From contig NZ_BAAAFX010000002.1 of the NCBI RefSeq assembly GCF_039523755.1, forward strand, positions 248,001 through 312,000: DNA of 64,000 nt. Direction: 5' to 3'. A program made the position numbers and the translations under genes. Numbering within the stretch: position 1 is the stretch's first letter; each line of letters opens with the position of its first letter. Source of the stretch: Tatumella terrea. Its GTDB lineage: Bacteria; Pseudomonadota; Gammaproteobacteria; Enterobacterales; Enterobacteriaceae. Shown here piece after piece: positions 43,806 to 53,421 of the stretch. The notes below the pieces were generated by a model. The model had not been told where the DNA came from and did not search any database. It saw only the letters and a program-made list of their open reading frames with translations.

Positions 43806-45191
43806 TTGGCCAAAGCGGCAAAACGTGCCTATGTCTGTAATGAATGTGGCGCTGATTATCCCCGCTGGCAGGGGCAATGCAGTGCCTGTCAGGCATGGAA
43901 TAGTATTACCGAGGTGCGTATCGCCTCTACCCCTGCGGCTGCCCGCAGTGAGCGGTTATCCGGTTACGCCGGCAGCGCCGGAGTGTCTAAGGTACAGAAG
44001 CTTTCAGAAATCAGTCTGGAGGCCTTGCCACGCTTCTCCACCGGGTTTATCGAGTTCGACCGGGTATTAGGCGGCGGCGTGGTGCCCGGCAGCGCAATTT
44101 TGATCGGCGGCAGCCCGGGCGCCGGAAAATCCACATTACTGCTACAGACGCTTTGCAAGTTGTCAGAGCAGATGAAGACGTTGTATGTGACCGGTGAAGA
44201 GTCCCTGCAGCAGGTAGCGATGCGTGCTCACCGGCTGGGATTACCGACCGAAAACCTGAATATGCTGTCGGAAACCAGTATTGAGCAAATCTGCCAGATT
44301 GCCGGCGAAGAGAAACCCGGCCTGATGGTGATCGATTCTATCCAGGTGATGCATATGGCGGATGTTCAGTCATCCCCCGGCAGCGTCGCGCAGGTCAGAG
44401 AAACGGCCGCGTATCTGACCCGTTTTGCCAAACTGCAAGGCGTGGCCATCATTATGGTCGGGCATGTGACTAAAGATGGCTCACTGGCCGGCCCGAAGGT
44501 ACTTGAACACTGTATCGACTGTTCGGTATTACTGGATGGTGATGCGGATTCCCGCTTCCGGACCTTACGCAGTCATAAAAACCGTTTCGGTGCGGTGAAT
44601 GAACTGGGTGTATTCGCGATGACCGGGCAAGGGATGCGTGAGGTGAGTAATCCTTCCGCCATCTTCCTGTCCCGCGGTGAGGAAGTGACCTCCGGAAGTT
44701 CAATCGTCGTAGTCCGCGAAGGGACGCGTCCTTTGCTGGTCGAAATTCAGGCGCTGGTAGACCACTCGATGATGGGGAACCCGCGACGGGTGGCTGTGGG
44801 TCTGGAACAGAACCGGCTGGCGATTTTACTGGCGGTGCTTCACCGGCATGGTGGCCTGCAAATGGCCGACCAGGACGTATTTGTCAATGTGGTCGGCGGG
44901 GTGAAAGTGACCGAAACCAGTGCTGACCTGGCGTTATTGCTGGCGCTGGTTTCCAGCCTGCGCGATCGTCCGTTGCCTCAGGATCTGGTTATCTTTGGTG
45001 AGGTCGGGCTGGCCGGTGAGATCCGCCCTGTCCCTGGCGGCCAGGAAAGGATCAGTGAAGCCGCCAAGCATGGCTTCCGGCGAGCGATCGTTCCGGCGGC
45101 CAATGTTCCGAAGAAGCCGCCGGAAGGGATGAAAGTCTATAGTGTGAAAAAACTGGCTGATGCGCTGGATATCTTCGACGAACTGGCCTGA
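43806..45191 (+). CDS. radA: DNA repair ATPase RadA
   Basis: RecA-like branch-migration ATPase of 461 residues (E. coli 460). It has the N-terminal zinc finger CNECGADYPRWQGQCSAC, Walker A GGSPGAGKST near residue 100, the RadA-specific KNRFG motif (SHKNRFGAVNE), and a C-terminal Lon-like domain. The start is TTG with GAGGAG six bases upstream, an unusual initiation codon in this window. Confidence 0.97.
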   Translation: MAKAAKRAYVCNECGADYPRWQGQCSACQAWNSITEVRIASTPAAARSERLSGYAGSAGVSKVQKLSEISLEALPRFSTGFIEFDRVLGGGVVPGSAILIGGSPGAGKSTLLLQTLCKLSEQMKTLYVTGEESLQQVAMRAHRLGLPTENLNMLSETSIEQICQIAGEEKPGLMVIDSIQVMHMADVQSSPGSVAQVRETAAYLTRFAKLQGVAIIMVGHVTKDGSLAGPKVLEHCIDCSVLLDGDADSRFRTLRSHKNRFGAVNELGVFAMTGQGMREVSNPSAIFLSRGEEVTSGSSIVVVREGTRPLLVEIQALVDHSMMGNPRRVAVGLEQNRLAILLAVLHRHGGLQMADQDVFVNVVGGVKVTETSADLALLLALVSSLRDRPLPQDLVIFGEVGLAGEIRPVPGGQERISEAAKHGFRRAIVPAANVPKKPPEGMKVYSVKKLADALDIFDELA

Positions 45192-45319
45192 GGCCGGACA
45201 GACAGCGGACTTTTTTCAGGCTCAATTGCAGTATTCAGTGTTGCAGTTAAGCCTGCAGCGCCAGTCCCCGGAGCAGAGTGACAGATACGCTCTGCCTGCG
45301 AATAGTTAAGAGGCACTGA

Positions 45320-46579
45320 ATGTCGACTTACGATTATTTAAAAACGGCAATCCGCCAGCAGGGGCATACACTGCAACAAGTGGCCGATGCCTGTGATATG
45401 ACCAAGGGCTACCTCAGTCAGCTGATTAATGCAAAAATTAACAGCCCGAGTGCCCGTAAACTGGAAGCCTTACACCGTTTTCTTGGCCTGGAATTTCCCC
45501 GCCGGGAAAAGACGGTCGGGGTGGTTTTTGGTAAGTTTTATCCGCTACACACCGGTCATATCTATCTTATCCAGCGTGCCTGCAGCCAGGTCGATGAGTT
45601 GCACATCATCATGGGGCACGATGACCCGCGGGATCGTCTGCTGTTTGAAAACAGTGCCATGTCAGAACAGCCGACCACCAGCGATCGCCTGCGCTGGCTG
45701 CTTCAGACCTTTAAATATCAGAAAAATATCCGGATTCATTCCTTTAACGAAGAAGGAATGGAACCGTACCCCCATGGCTGGGATGTCTGGAGCCGCGGGA
45801 TGACCAACTTTATGTCGGAACACGGGATTACCCCGGACCGGGTATATACCAGTGAAGCGGCCGATGCGCCGATGTTTGAGAAGTATCTGTCGATACAATC
45901 AGTCCTGGTGGATCCCGATCGTTCTTTTATGAATATCAGTGGTAAGCAAATCCGTCAGGATCCTTTCCGCTACTGGGAATATATTCCTACCGAAGTGAAG
46001 CCATTCTTTGTGCGTAAGGTGGCGTTACTGGGCGGTGAATCCAGCGGTAAGTCGACGCTGGTGAATAAGCTGGCGAATATCTTCAATACCACCAGTGCAT
46101 GGGAATACGGGCGTGATTATGTCTTCTCACATCTGGGGGGCGATGAGATTGCGCTGCAATATTCAGATTACGATAAGATTGCCCTCGGTCAGGCACAATA
46201 TATTGATTTTGCTGTAAAATATGCAAACAAGGTCGCCTTTATTGATACGGATTTCGTGACCACTCAGGCTTTCTGTCTTAAATATGAAGGGCGACGACAT
46301 CCCTTTGTGCAGGCGATGATCGATGAATACCGCTTCGATTTGGTGATCGTGCTCGAAAATAATGTGCCCTGGGTCGCTGATGGTTTACGTAGCCTGGGGA
46401 GTTCGGTGGATCGCCGTGAGTTTCAGGGTCTGTTACTGGATATGCTGGCAGAGAATAATATCGATTATGTCCGGGTCGAGGAAGATGATTATGACTCACG
46501 TTTTCTTCGTTGTATCGAGCTGGTGAAGCATATGCTGGAGCATCCGGCAGAACAGCCCCCGGTCATTCGTAAACCCTGA
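45320..46579 (+). CDS. nadR: Trifunctional NAD regulator NadR
   Basis: Protein of 419 residues (E. coli 410) combining a repressor of NAD genes, NMN adenylyltransferase and ribosylnicotinamide kinase. The N-terminal helix-turn-helix is LQQVADACDMTKGYLSQLIN (residues 17-36). The adenylyltransferase has GVVFGKFYPLHTGHIYLI. The kinase Walker A is GGESSGKSTLVNKL near residue 235. It is third in the serB-radA-nadR run and is followed by the convergent ettA. Confidence 0.97.
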   Translation: MSTYDYLKTAIRQQGHTLQQVADACDMTKGYLSQLINAKINSPSARKLEALHRFLGLEFPRREKTVGVVFGKFYPLHTGHIYLIQRACSQVDELHIIMGHDDPRDRLLFENSAMSEQPTTSDRLRWLLQTFKYQKNIRIHSFNEEGMEPYPHGWDVWSRGMTNFMSEHGITPDRVYTSEAADAPMFEKYLSIQSVLVDPDRSFMNISGKQIRQDPFRYWEYIPTEVKPFFVRKVALLGGESSGKSTLVNKLANIFNTTSAWEYGRDYVFSHLGGDEIALQYSDYDKIALGQAQYIDFAVKYANKVAFIDTDFVTTQAFCLKYEGRRHPFVQAMIDEYRFDLVIVLENNVPWVADGLRSLGSSVDRREFQGLLLDMLAENNIDYVRVEEDDYDSRFLRCIELVKHMLEHPAEQPPVIRKP

Positions 46580-46734
46580 AGGGCAGGGGGGGGGGCGCCT
46601 TTTTCGCCTGCTTAACGAGGTCGAATTAAGAGATAAAGGATAATCCCGTTGGGTGCGTTTGAACTCAGTCATCATCACGTTCTCCGGATTTACGTCCGGA
46701 ACGTGTCAACCCTCTTCAGGACGGGTCATGCCCG

Positions 46735-46770
46735 TAAAAAAAGCCACCGGCATTCACCGGTGGCTTTTTT
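46735..46770. terminator. Bidirectional terminator between nadR and ettA
   Basis: An 8-bp stem (46743-46750 with 46757-46764) carries an A run on its left and a T run on its right, so it can terminate both convergent transcripts. Confidence 0.88.
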
Positions 46771-46787
46771 ACAGGAATAACCGGTAA

Positions 46788-48455
46788 TTACTTGGTCATA
46801 CGCTTGTACTTGATACGTTTTGGTTCCAGTGCATCGGCACCCAGGGTACGTTTTTTGTACTCTTCATATTCGGTGAAGTTACCTTCAAAGAAGGCAACAT
46901 TCCCTTCATCCTGATAATCCAGAATATGAGTTGCAATACGGTCAAGGAACCAACGGTCGTGGGAAATAACCATCGCGCAGCCCGGGAATTCGAGCAGCGC
47001 ATTTTCCAGCGCACGCAGGGTTTCCACGTCCAGGTCGTTGGTCGGTTCATCCAGCAGCAACAGGTTACCGCCGACCTGCAGCAGTTTTGCCAGGTGCAGA
47101 CGGCCACGTTCACCACCGGACAGTTCGCCTACGCGTTTGCCCTGATCGGTGCCTTTGAAGTTAAAGCGGCCAACGTAGGCACGGCTTGGCATTTCAAAGT
47201 TGCCGATCTTCATAATGTCCTGACCCCCGGACACTTCTTCCCAGACGGTCTTACTGTTATCCATGGCATCACGGAACTGATCCACCGAGGCCAGTTTCAC
47301 CGTCTCGCCCAGGGTCACAGAGCCGGAATCCGGTTGCTCCTGGCCTGAAAGCATACGGAACAGTGTCGATTTACCGGCACCGTTAGGACCGATGATCCCG
47401 ACAATGGCTCCTTTTGGTACAGAGAAAGAGAGATCGTCGATCAATACGCGGTCGCCGTAGCTTTTCGTCAGGTGTTCAACTTCGATCACCTTATCGCCCA
47501 GGCGAGCCCCTGGCGGGATAAACAGTTCGCTGGTTTCGTTACGTTTCTGATAATCGACGCTGTTCAGCTCTTCAAAACGGGCCAGACGCGCTTTGCCTTT
47601 AGACTGACGGCCTTTCGCTCCCTGACGCACCCATTCCAGCTCTTTCTCGATTGACTTACGGCGGGCGGCTTCAGATGAAGCCTCCTGGGCCAGACGCTGA
47701 TCTTTCTGCTCAAGCCAGGAGGAGTAGTTACCTTCCCATGGGATCCCTTCACCGCGGTCCAGTTCGAGGATCCAGCCCGCCACATTGTCCAGGAAGTAAC
47801 GGTCATGGGTAATCGCAACGACGGTACCTTCAAAGTCGTGCAGGAAGCGTTCCAGCCAGGCGACAGACTCTGCATCCAGGTGGTTCGTCGGTTCATCCAG
47901 CAACAGCATATCCGGCTTTTCTAACAGCAGACGGCACAGTGCAACACGACGACGTTCACCCCCGGAAAGGTTCGCAATTTTTGCATCCCAGTCCGGCAGA
48001 CGCAGGGCATCCGCCGCACGTTCAAACTGGGTATTAATGTTGTGACCATCGTGCGCCTGGATGATCTCTTCCAGACGTCCCTGCTCGGCGGCCAGTTTAT
48101 CAAAATCAGCCTCCGGCTCGGCGTAGAGCGCATAGACTTCGTCCAGACGTTTCAGGGCGCCGACAACTTCAGCCATCGCTTCTTCCACGGACTCACGTAC
48201 CGTGTGTTCAGGATTCAGCTGAGGTTCCTGTGGCAGATAGCCGATTTTCAGGCCAGGCTGCGGGCGGGCTTCACCTTCAATGTCGGTATCAATCCCGGCC
48301 ATGATACGTAACAGCGTTGATTTACCTGCACCGTTAAGACCGAGAACCCCGATTTTTGCGCCGGGGAAAAAACTCAGAGAGATATTTTTCAGTATGTGAC
48401 GCTTCGGCGGGACGACTTTGCCCACGCGATGCATGCTGTAAACGAATTGAGCCAC
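46788..48455 (-). CDS. ettA: Energy-dependent translational throttle protein EttA (ABC-F)
   Basis: Cytoplasmic ABC-F ATPase of 555 residues, exactly the E. coli length, which binds the ribosomal E site and senses the ADP/ATP ratio. Two ATPase domains are visible: Walker A GLNGAGKST and GPNGAGKST, signatures LSGGERRRVALC and LSGGERGRLHLA, and Walker B LLLDEPTNHLD and LLLDEPTNDLD. The inter-domain linker is basic. No membrane segments. Confidence 0.97.
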   Translation of the reverse strand: MAQFVYSMHRVGKVVPPKRHILKNISLSFFPGAKIGVLGLNGAGKSTLLRIMAGIDTDIEGEARPQPGLKIGYLPQEPQLNPEHTVRESVEEAMAEVVGALKRLDEVYALYAEPEADFDKLAAEQGRLEEIIQAHDGHNINTQFERAADALRLPDWDAKIANLSGGERRRVALCRLLLEKPDMLLLDEPTNHLDAESVAWLERFLHDFEGTVVAITHDRYFLDNVAGWILELDRGEGIPWEGNYSSWLEQKDQRLAQEASSEAARRKSIEKELEWVRQGAKGRQSKGKARLARFEELNSVDYQKRNETSELFIPPGARLGDKVIEVEHLTKSYGDRVLIDDLSFSVPKGAIVGIIGPNGAGKSTLFRMLSGQEQPDSGSVTLGETVKLASVDQFRDAMDNSKTVWEEVSGGQDIMKIGNFEMPSRAYVGRFNFKGTDQGKRVGELSGGERGRLHLAKLLQVGGNLLLLDEPTNDLDVETLRALENALLEFPGCAMVISHDRWFLDRIATHILDYQDEGNVAFFEGNFTEYEEYKKRTLGADALEPKRIKYKRMTK

Positions 48456-48623
48456 GGAAATGAGCCTCTTTTAATACATAGTGTTCATAGGAATTCAGGC
48501 GGCAAGTGTAGCCTTTTTCACGACATATTCACACCCACTGTCGCTGAATGTCCGCCATCAGATAGCCTGCTGACCCGTGGCACGGAAGAGTACAGCAGAC
48601 AGCCCTCCGGCCGCAGAGCGGCC

Positions 48624-49568
48624 TTATAACGGGTCGGTACGCGGAGGGACGCGCGGCCGGAAAAGAGAGCAGCGCTGCACCGGTAAGGTGATGATCAGCA
48701 GACACAGCAGAATCAGTCCGATCCCGGCCCAGCCAGTGAAAGGCAGTCGTTCACCGACCAGAGTGACCGCGAGCAGTGCAGCCACGACCGGTTCCGTCAG
48801 AGTCAGGGTGGTGGCGGTACTGGCCCGGATGCGGGCCAGGCCATAGCCGTAGCAAAGGTAGCCAATAAACATCGGGACCAGCGCCATATAGGCCCCTACG
48901 GCAGTATTCATCCGGCTGTCAAGCAAAGGCGCCCCGGTGAACAGCAATACCGGCAGCAACAGCAGGGCACCGGCACCAAAGGTGGCTCCCATGGCTGCGC
49001 TGGCGCTGACCCCGTTTTGCATCATCCGCCGGGCGGACCAGGAATAGAGAGCATAAGTAAAACCGGCCACCAGTCCGAGCAGGATCCCGACCGCGATGTG
49101 CAGGCCATTACCTGCGGACGCCACATGGCTTTCTGCGAGACATAACAGCACCATTCCGGCGACGCCGGTCAGGGCACCGAGGGTCCACTGGCGGCTCAGT
49201 GGATGCTTATCAAACCCATATTCGATCAGGGCAGAAAGCAGAGGCGCTGAACCGATGGAGACGACCGTACCTGCCGCGACACCGGCATTGTGCATAGAGG
49301 TGTAAAAGGCCAGCGGATAGATACCCACAGCCAGAGCGCCAATCAGTAAATAGCGGAAGTTCCCGGCGATCCGCCGACGCTGACGCAGTACCGGACGTAA
49401 TGCGATCAGGGCCTGCAGCAGCCCCCCGGTCCCCATGGCGACGGAACCAATCGCCAGCGGGCTGACACCGGTGGCGAAAGTGGCCGCGGTTCCGGTCGTG
49501 CCCCACAGAATCGCAGCCATCAGGACGGCCATTATCCCCGGCAGAGTGCGGGTATCGGACTGGCTCAT
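48624..49568 (-). CDS. EamA/DMT family drug-metabolite transporter
   Basis: Inner-membrane transporter of 314 residues with ten hydrophobic segments in two repeated halves. Family signs are ILWGTTGTAATFA in the first helix and the second-half segment ASTATTLTLTEPVVAALLAV. Its start overlaps the end of the TetR gene by ATGA. Export of an amino acid or drug under TetR control is likely. The pair is inserted between ettA and slt, which adjoin in E. coli. Confidence 0.88.
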   Translation of the reverse strand: MSQSDTRTLPGIMAVLMAAILWGTTGTAATFATGVSPLAIGSVAMGTGGLLQALIALRPVLRQRRRIAGNFRYLLIGALAVGIYPLAFYTSMHNAGVAAGTVVSIGSAPLLSALIEYGFDKHPLSRQWTLGALTGVAGMVLLCLAESHVASAGNGLHIAVGILLGLVAGFTYALYSWSARRMMQNGVSASAAMGATFGAGALLLLPVLLFTGAPLLDSRMNTAVGAYMALVPMFIGYLCYGYGLARIRASTATTLTLTEPVVAALLAVTLVGERLPFTGWAGIGLILLCLLIITLPVQRCSLFRPRVPPRTDPL

Positions 49569-50149
49569 AAGGCCTCCATTAAGGCTTTCGCCATCGATCC
49601 CGCCTGACGAACACAGTCACCGTTACCTTCCAGGCCGGCACGGGAGGCACTGCCCTCCAGCAGAAAAGCCAGATGGCGGGCCAGCAGACGACAGCGCTGC
49701 GGGTCTGAAACAAGCTGGCAAAGGTGGCTGTTCAGTATCGCCTCCACTTCCTCTTTATGCTGGCGGATAGCCTGCCGGCCGGGCGCGCCGGCGGGCAGTT
49801 CGGCGGCTGCGTTCAGTAGTCCACAGCCGCGGAACCCGGCCTCATAAGCCACCCCGGCATGATCCGCATACGCGTCAAACACCGCCATCACGCCCTCCCG
49901 CGGGTTAGTGACCCGCGCCGCCCTTTTCTGATAGAGATCCAGCCACTCCTGATGCCGCACCGTCAGATAGACGGCAATCAGTTCGTCTTTTGAACTGAAA
50001 TTGTTATACAGACTTTTTTTCGCTACCCCGGCTCGTTTTACGATGGCATCAATCCCGGTAGCGGTGATCCCGTAGTTATAAAACAGCACACGGGCCGCAT
50101 TGATCAGTTTGTCATGGGCGGAAATTTTGTCGCGCTGTATCGCAGTCAT
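49565..50149 (-). CDS. TetR/AcrR family regulator
   Basis: Repressor of 194 residues. The N-terminal helix-turn-helix spans about residues 15-60 (FYNYGITATGIDAIVKRAGV, then KKSLYNNFSSKDELI). The rest is an alpha-helical ligand domain. It is translationally coupled to the DMT transporter gene and probably controls it. An imperfect palindrome lies 18 bp upstream of its start. Confidence 0.88.
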   Translation of the reverse strand: MTAIQRDKISAHDKLINAARVLFYNYGITATGIDAIVKRAGVAKKSLYNNFSSKDELIAVYLTVRHQEWLDLYQKRAARVTNPREGVMAVFDAYADHAGVAYEAGFRGCGLLNAAAELPAGAPGRQAIRQHKEEVEAILNSHLCQLVSDPQRCRLLARHLAFLLEGSASRAGLEGNGDCVRQAGSMAKALMEAL

Positions 50150-50553
50150 GGCAATGCTCTCGGATTAAGTAGGTAGACCAGTATACTTACTTTTTCTCCC
50201 GGATCGAGATCGGTCAGAAAAAAAACGGCAGCAGAACACCCTTGCGGTATTCAGAGAGTTCCGGAAATGGCGGGGCGACCAACACCGGCCACGTCAGGGG
50301 AACGTACCGGGGAGATTCCCCGTTATAGTGAGTGCGACACGTGCTATAACTAAAGATGACCCGGCCAGCCCGGCGATAAATTCCCCCTGTATCCCGCAGA
50401 TTTGTTCAGTATGATTGCCCTTCGTGGAGAATTATTCTGTGAGTCAGTCCGGGTAAATTTTCAGCCAGCCATAGCAAGTCAGGGGGCAACCCGTTAGCAT
50501 GGAAGACTGCCAGTGATACGGTATTCAACGCCAGGCGACAAGAGGAGAGAAGT
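50150..50553. promoter_or_regulatory. 404-bp divergent region between the TetR gene and slt
   Basis: An imperfect 26-bp palindrome at 50167-50192, with 10 of 13 half-site positions matching and core GTAGACCAGTATAC, is a good candidate TetR operator. The slt promoter must lie further right. No gene is supported. Confidence 0.55.
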
Positions 50554-52473
50554 GTGATTAAGTGGAAGAACTGGGTATTAGGTCTCTGTCTGACGGGAAT
50601 TGCAGGGATAAGTCAGGCCGATTCCTTAGATCAGCAGCGCCTGCGTTATCAGCAAATCAAACAAGCCTGGGATAATAATCAGATGGACACGGTTGATCAG
50701 TTGCTGCCGTCGCTGAAGGATTATCCGCTTTATCCGTACCTTGAATACCGCCTGATCTCTCAGGATCTCGATCAGGAAACCCCGCTGGCGGTGACCAACT
50801 TTATTAACCAGTACCCGACTTTGCCTTCTTCTTATAGCCTGAAAGGCCGCTTTATCAATGAGCTTGCCCGCCGTCAGGACTGGCAGGGGATCATCAGTTT
50901 CAGTCCGAATCCGCCAGGCCCGGTACAGGCGCGGTGTAACTGGTATTACGCCAACTGGGCGACCGGTAAACAAGCTATCGCCTGGGAAGGTGCTAAGAAA
51001 CTGTGGATGACGGGGGCTAATCTGCCTTCAAGCTGTGATGCTTTGTTCACGGCATGGCAATCCTCCACCACATTCTCCCCGCAGTCCGTGCTGCTACGGA
51101 TTGAATTAGCCTTTAATGACGGTAATGATGCATTGGTAAGAAAGTTAATTGCCATGCTGCCAGCCGATTACGGCACTCTGGCCGGGGCGCTTGGCGCGCT
51201 GCAACAGAACCCTCAGGGATTAAGCCTGTTTGCCGGTGCCGTGTCGCCCACCGATTTCAGCCGTGAAATTACCCGCATCGCGTTTGCCAGGCTGGCCCGG
51301 CAGGATGCGGATAATGCGAGAGCGATGATCCCTGTGCTGGCTTCTGAACAGAAAATGAGTGATGAGGAAGTCCAGCATCTGAAGGAGGATGTCGCCTGGC
51401 AATATATGGGCACCGATATCACCTCAGAACAACTGCGCTGGCGTGACAACGTGGTGATGGATAGTGATTCGACCGCTCTGATCGAGCGCCGGGTCAGACA
51501 GGCGATTTCAGATGATGACCACCGGGGGCTGAATACCTGGATTGCCCGGTTACCGGTAGAAGCGAAACAGAAAGATGAATGGCAGTACTGGCAGGCAGAA
51601 TTACTGCTGGAGCAAGGGCATAAGCCGGAAGCGCAGCAGATTTTACGTGATCTGATGCAGCAACGCGGGTTTTATCCGATGGTCGCTGCTCAGAAACTGG
51701 GCGTACCTTACCATTTAACGATAGATCCGGCCCCGGCCCCGACGACCGCCATCACTCAGGGGGCCGAAATTGCCCGGGTCAGAGAACTGATGTACTGGGG
51801 GATGGATAACCTGGCCCGCAGTGAATGGGTAAACCTTATCCGCAGCAAACCCCGCACTGAGCAGCAAATGCTGGCACGCTACGCAGACGAACAGGACTGG
51901 TGGGATCTGAGTGTTCAGGCGACCATTACTGCAAAAATGTGGGACAGCCTGAAAGAGCGGTTCCCGCTCGCCTGGCAGCAATACTACCAGCAGTACGCTG
52001 CAGGCAAAGCGATCCCTGTAAGCTACGCCATGGCGATTTCCCGTCAGGAAAGTGCCTGGAACCCGAAAATCCGCTCCCCCGTCGGCGCCAGTGGTTTAAT
52101 GCAGGTCATGCCGGGAACGGCGGCACATACCGTGAAAATGTTCCCGGTCAGCGATTACGTGAACAGCAGTCAGTTGCTCGACCCGCAGATGAATATTCAG
52201 ATCGGGATGCAGTACCTGGATTATGTCTATCGTCAGTTCGACCAGAATCGTATCTTTGCATCTGCCGCCTACAATGCAGGGCCCGGGCGGGTACGTAAAT
52301 GGCTGACAGTCAGTGCCGGTAAGCTGGATGCCGTAGGCTTCATCGAAACCATCCCGTTTGCTGAAACACGTAACTACGTGAAAAACGTGCTGGCTTATGA
52401 TGCCTATTACCGTTATTTCCTGGGCCAGCCTGATCAGATAATCCAGGACCCGGAGTGGAATCGTCGCTACTGA
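50554..52473 (+). CDS. slt: Soluble lytic murein transglycosylase Slt
   Basis: Periplasmic enzyme of 639 residues (E. coli 645) that cleaves peptidoglycan glycan strands to 1,6-anhydromuropeptides. A signal peptide ends near GISQA-DS. A long alpha-helical superhelix precedes the C-terminal SLT domain, with the catalytic glutamate in ISRQESAWNPKIRS, then GLMQVMPGTA and ASAAYNAGPGRV. The start is GTG with AGGAGAG upstream. trpR follows, as in E. coli. Confidence 0.96.
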   Translation: MIKWKNWVLGLCLTGIAGISQADSLDQQRLRYQQIKQAWDNNQMDTVDQLLPSLKDYPLYPYLEYRLISQDLDQETPLAVTNFINQYPTLPSSYSLKGRFINELARRQDWQGIISFSPNPPGPVQARCNWYYANWATGKQAIAWEGAKKLWMTGANLPSSCDALFTAWQSSTTFSPQSVLLRIELAFNDGNDALVRKLIAMLPADYGTLAGALGALQQNPQGLSLFAGAVSPTDFSREITRIAFARLARQDADNARAMIPVLASEQKMSDEEVQHLKEDVAWQYMGTDITSEQLRWRDNVVMDSDSTALIERRVRQAISDDDHRGLNTWIARLPVEAKQKDEWQYWQAELLLEQGHKPEAQQILRDLMQQRGFYPMVAAQKLGVPYHLTIDPAPAPTTAITQGAEIARVRELMYWGMDNLARSEWVNLIRSKPRTEQQMLARYADEQDWWDLSVQATITAKMWDSLKERFPLAWQQYYQQYAAGKAIPVSYAMAISRQESAWNPKIRSPVGASGLMQVMPGTAAHTVKMFPVSDYVNSSQLLDPQMNIQIGMQYLDYVYRQFDQNRIFASAAYNAGPGRVRKWLTVSAGKLDAVGFIETIPFAETRNYVKNVLAYDAYYRYFLGQPDQIIQDPEWNRRY

Positions 52474-52484
52474 GTGTGCTATGC

Positions 52485-52510
52485 TTCCGTACTCTTCAAC
52501 GAGTACGGAA
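52485..52510. promoter_or_regulatory. trp operator of trpR (autoregulation)
   Basis: Ten-base arms TTCCGTACTC (52485-52494) and GAGTACGGAA (52501-52510) flank six bases. This closely matches the known TrpR site with GTACT...AGTAC half-sites. It lies 7 bp before the trpR start and covers its ribosome-binding site GGAAG. Confidence 0.9.
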
Positions 52511-52517
52511 GTCTCCT

Positions 52518-52829
52518 ATGCTGCCTGATGCACCTGCGGACGAAAATTTTGAAGTTAACTGGTCACGTTATGTGATGCTGCTGCAACAGGCAGTGCATGA
52601 TAAGCAAGCAGAAACTCTGCTCCGGTTAATGATGACCCCGGACGAGCGTGAGGCATTAGCCACACGTTTGCGGATAATTGAAGAGCTGATGCGGGGTGAA
52701 CTGAGCCAGCGGCAGCTAAAAGATCAGCTGGGGGTGGGTATTGCTACCATTACCCGTGGCTCGAACAGTCTGAAAGAGTCGCCGGCGGAACTGCGTCAGT
52801 GGCTCGAAACCCTGCTACCGAAACTCTGA
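52518..52829 (+). CDS. trpR: Trp operon repressor TrpR
   Basis: Dimeric repressor of 103 residues (E. coli 108) that binds DNA when loaded with tryptophan and controls trp, aroH and its own gene. The helix-turn-helix is LSQRQLKDQLGVGIATITRGSN (about residues 67-88). The ATG at 52518 matches the family N-terminus. A longer frame from 52455 overlaps slt and is rejected. The operator lies directly upstream. Confidence 0.96.
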   Translation: MLPDAPADENFEVNWSRYVMLLQQAVHDKQAETLLRLMMTPDEREALATRLRIIEELMRGELSQRQLKDQLGVGIATITRGSNSLKESPAELRQWLETLLPKL

Positions 52830-52832
52830 GTG

Positions 52833-53363
52833 TTATGGCAGCGTCGCCTGCTGATAAAGCGGATGCTGCATCGAACACAGCGCCAGTAACAGTGCCTGAT
52901 GATATACCGACGTGCGTGTCAGCAGGCCGTCAGTGATAACACTGATGGCGCCTCCCTTTTGCTTAATATTCTCAATACCGGTCAGTCCGGCCATGACATG
53001 TCCCAGTTCCTGTCCCTGACGGAGCGCATCCATAATCGTGGACGGCAGGGGTAAACTGGCCGAGCGGGATTCCGCCCGGGTGGCAGAGTTTTCGATAACA
53101 ATCCAGCCAAACGTCTGATTTTCATCAATACCGGCTTCTATCGCGACCCAGAAATCAGCCTCCGGATGCTGCTGACGCGCATTGAATACCCTCTGGCGTG
53201 CCCCCGTCAGGGTTTCCTGACTACTCATTGGCTGATCTGCTACACCACTCTCAGTTTCTGCCCCCGATATGTGGCACTGATCAGGGCCGAAAACGTCAGC
53301 GAAGGCCCCGGTAATGGCTTTGATTTTTGCCGGGTTGCGGGTAGCGGCGACAACATGGTACAT
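52833..53363 (-). CDS. yjjX: Inosine/xanthosine triphosphatase YjjX
   Basis: Nucleotide-pool cleansing enzyme of 176 residues (E. coli 170) hydrolysing ITP and XTP. The N-terminus HVVAATRNPAKIKAI resembles the Maf/HAM1-like fold, and DFWVAIEAGIDE carries the acidic metal site. The start at 53363 fits the family; a longer frame reaches 53423. It is convergent with trpR, three bases apart, and divergent from gpmB. Confidence 0.93.
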   Translation of the reverse strand: MYHVVAATRNPAKIKAITGAFADVFGPDQCHISGAETESGVADQPMSSQETLTGARQRVFNARQQHPEADFWVAIEAGIDENQTFGWIVIENSATRAESRSASLPLPSTIMDALRQGQELGHVMAGLTGIENIKQKGGAISVITDGLLTRTSVYHQALLLALCSMQHPLYQQATLP

Positions 53364-53421
53364 AATGGTTAACTCACTTCGGGCAGTGGCTGGATCTGCC
53401 TCAGTATAATGGATAGGTAAC

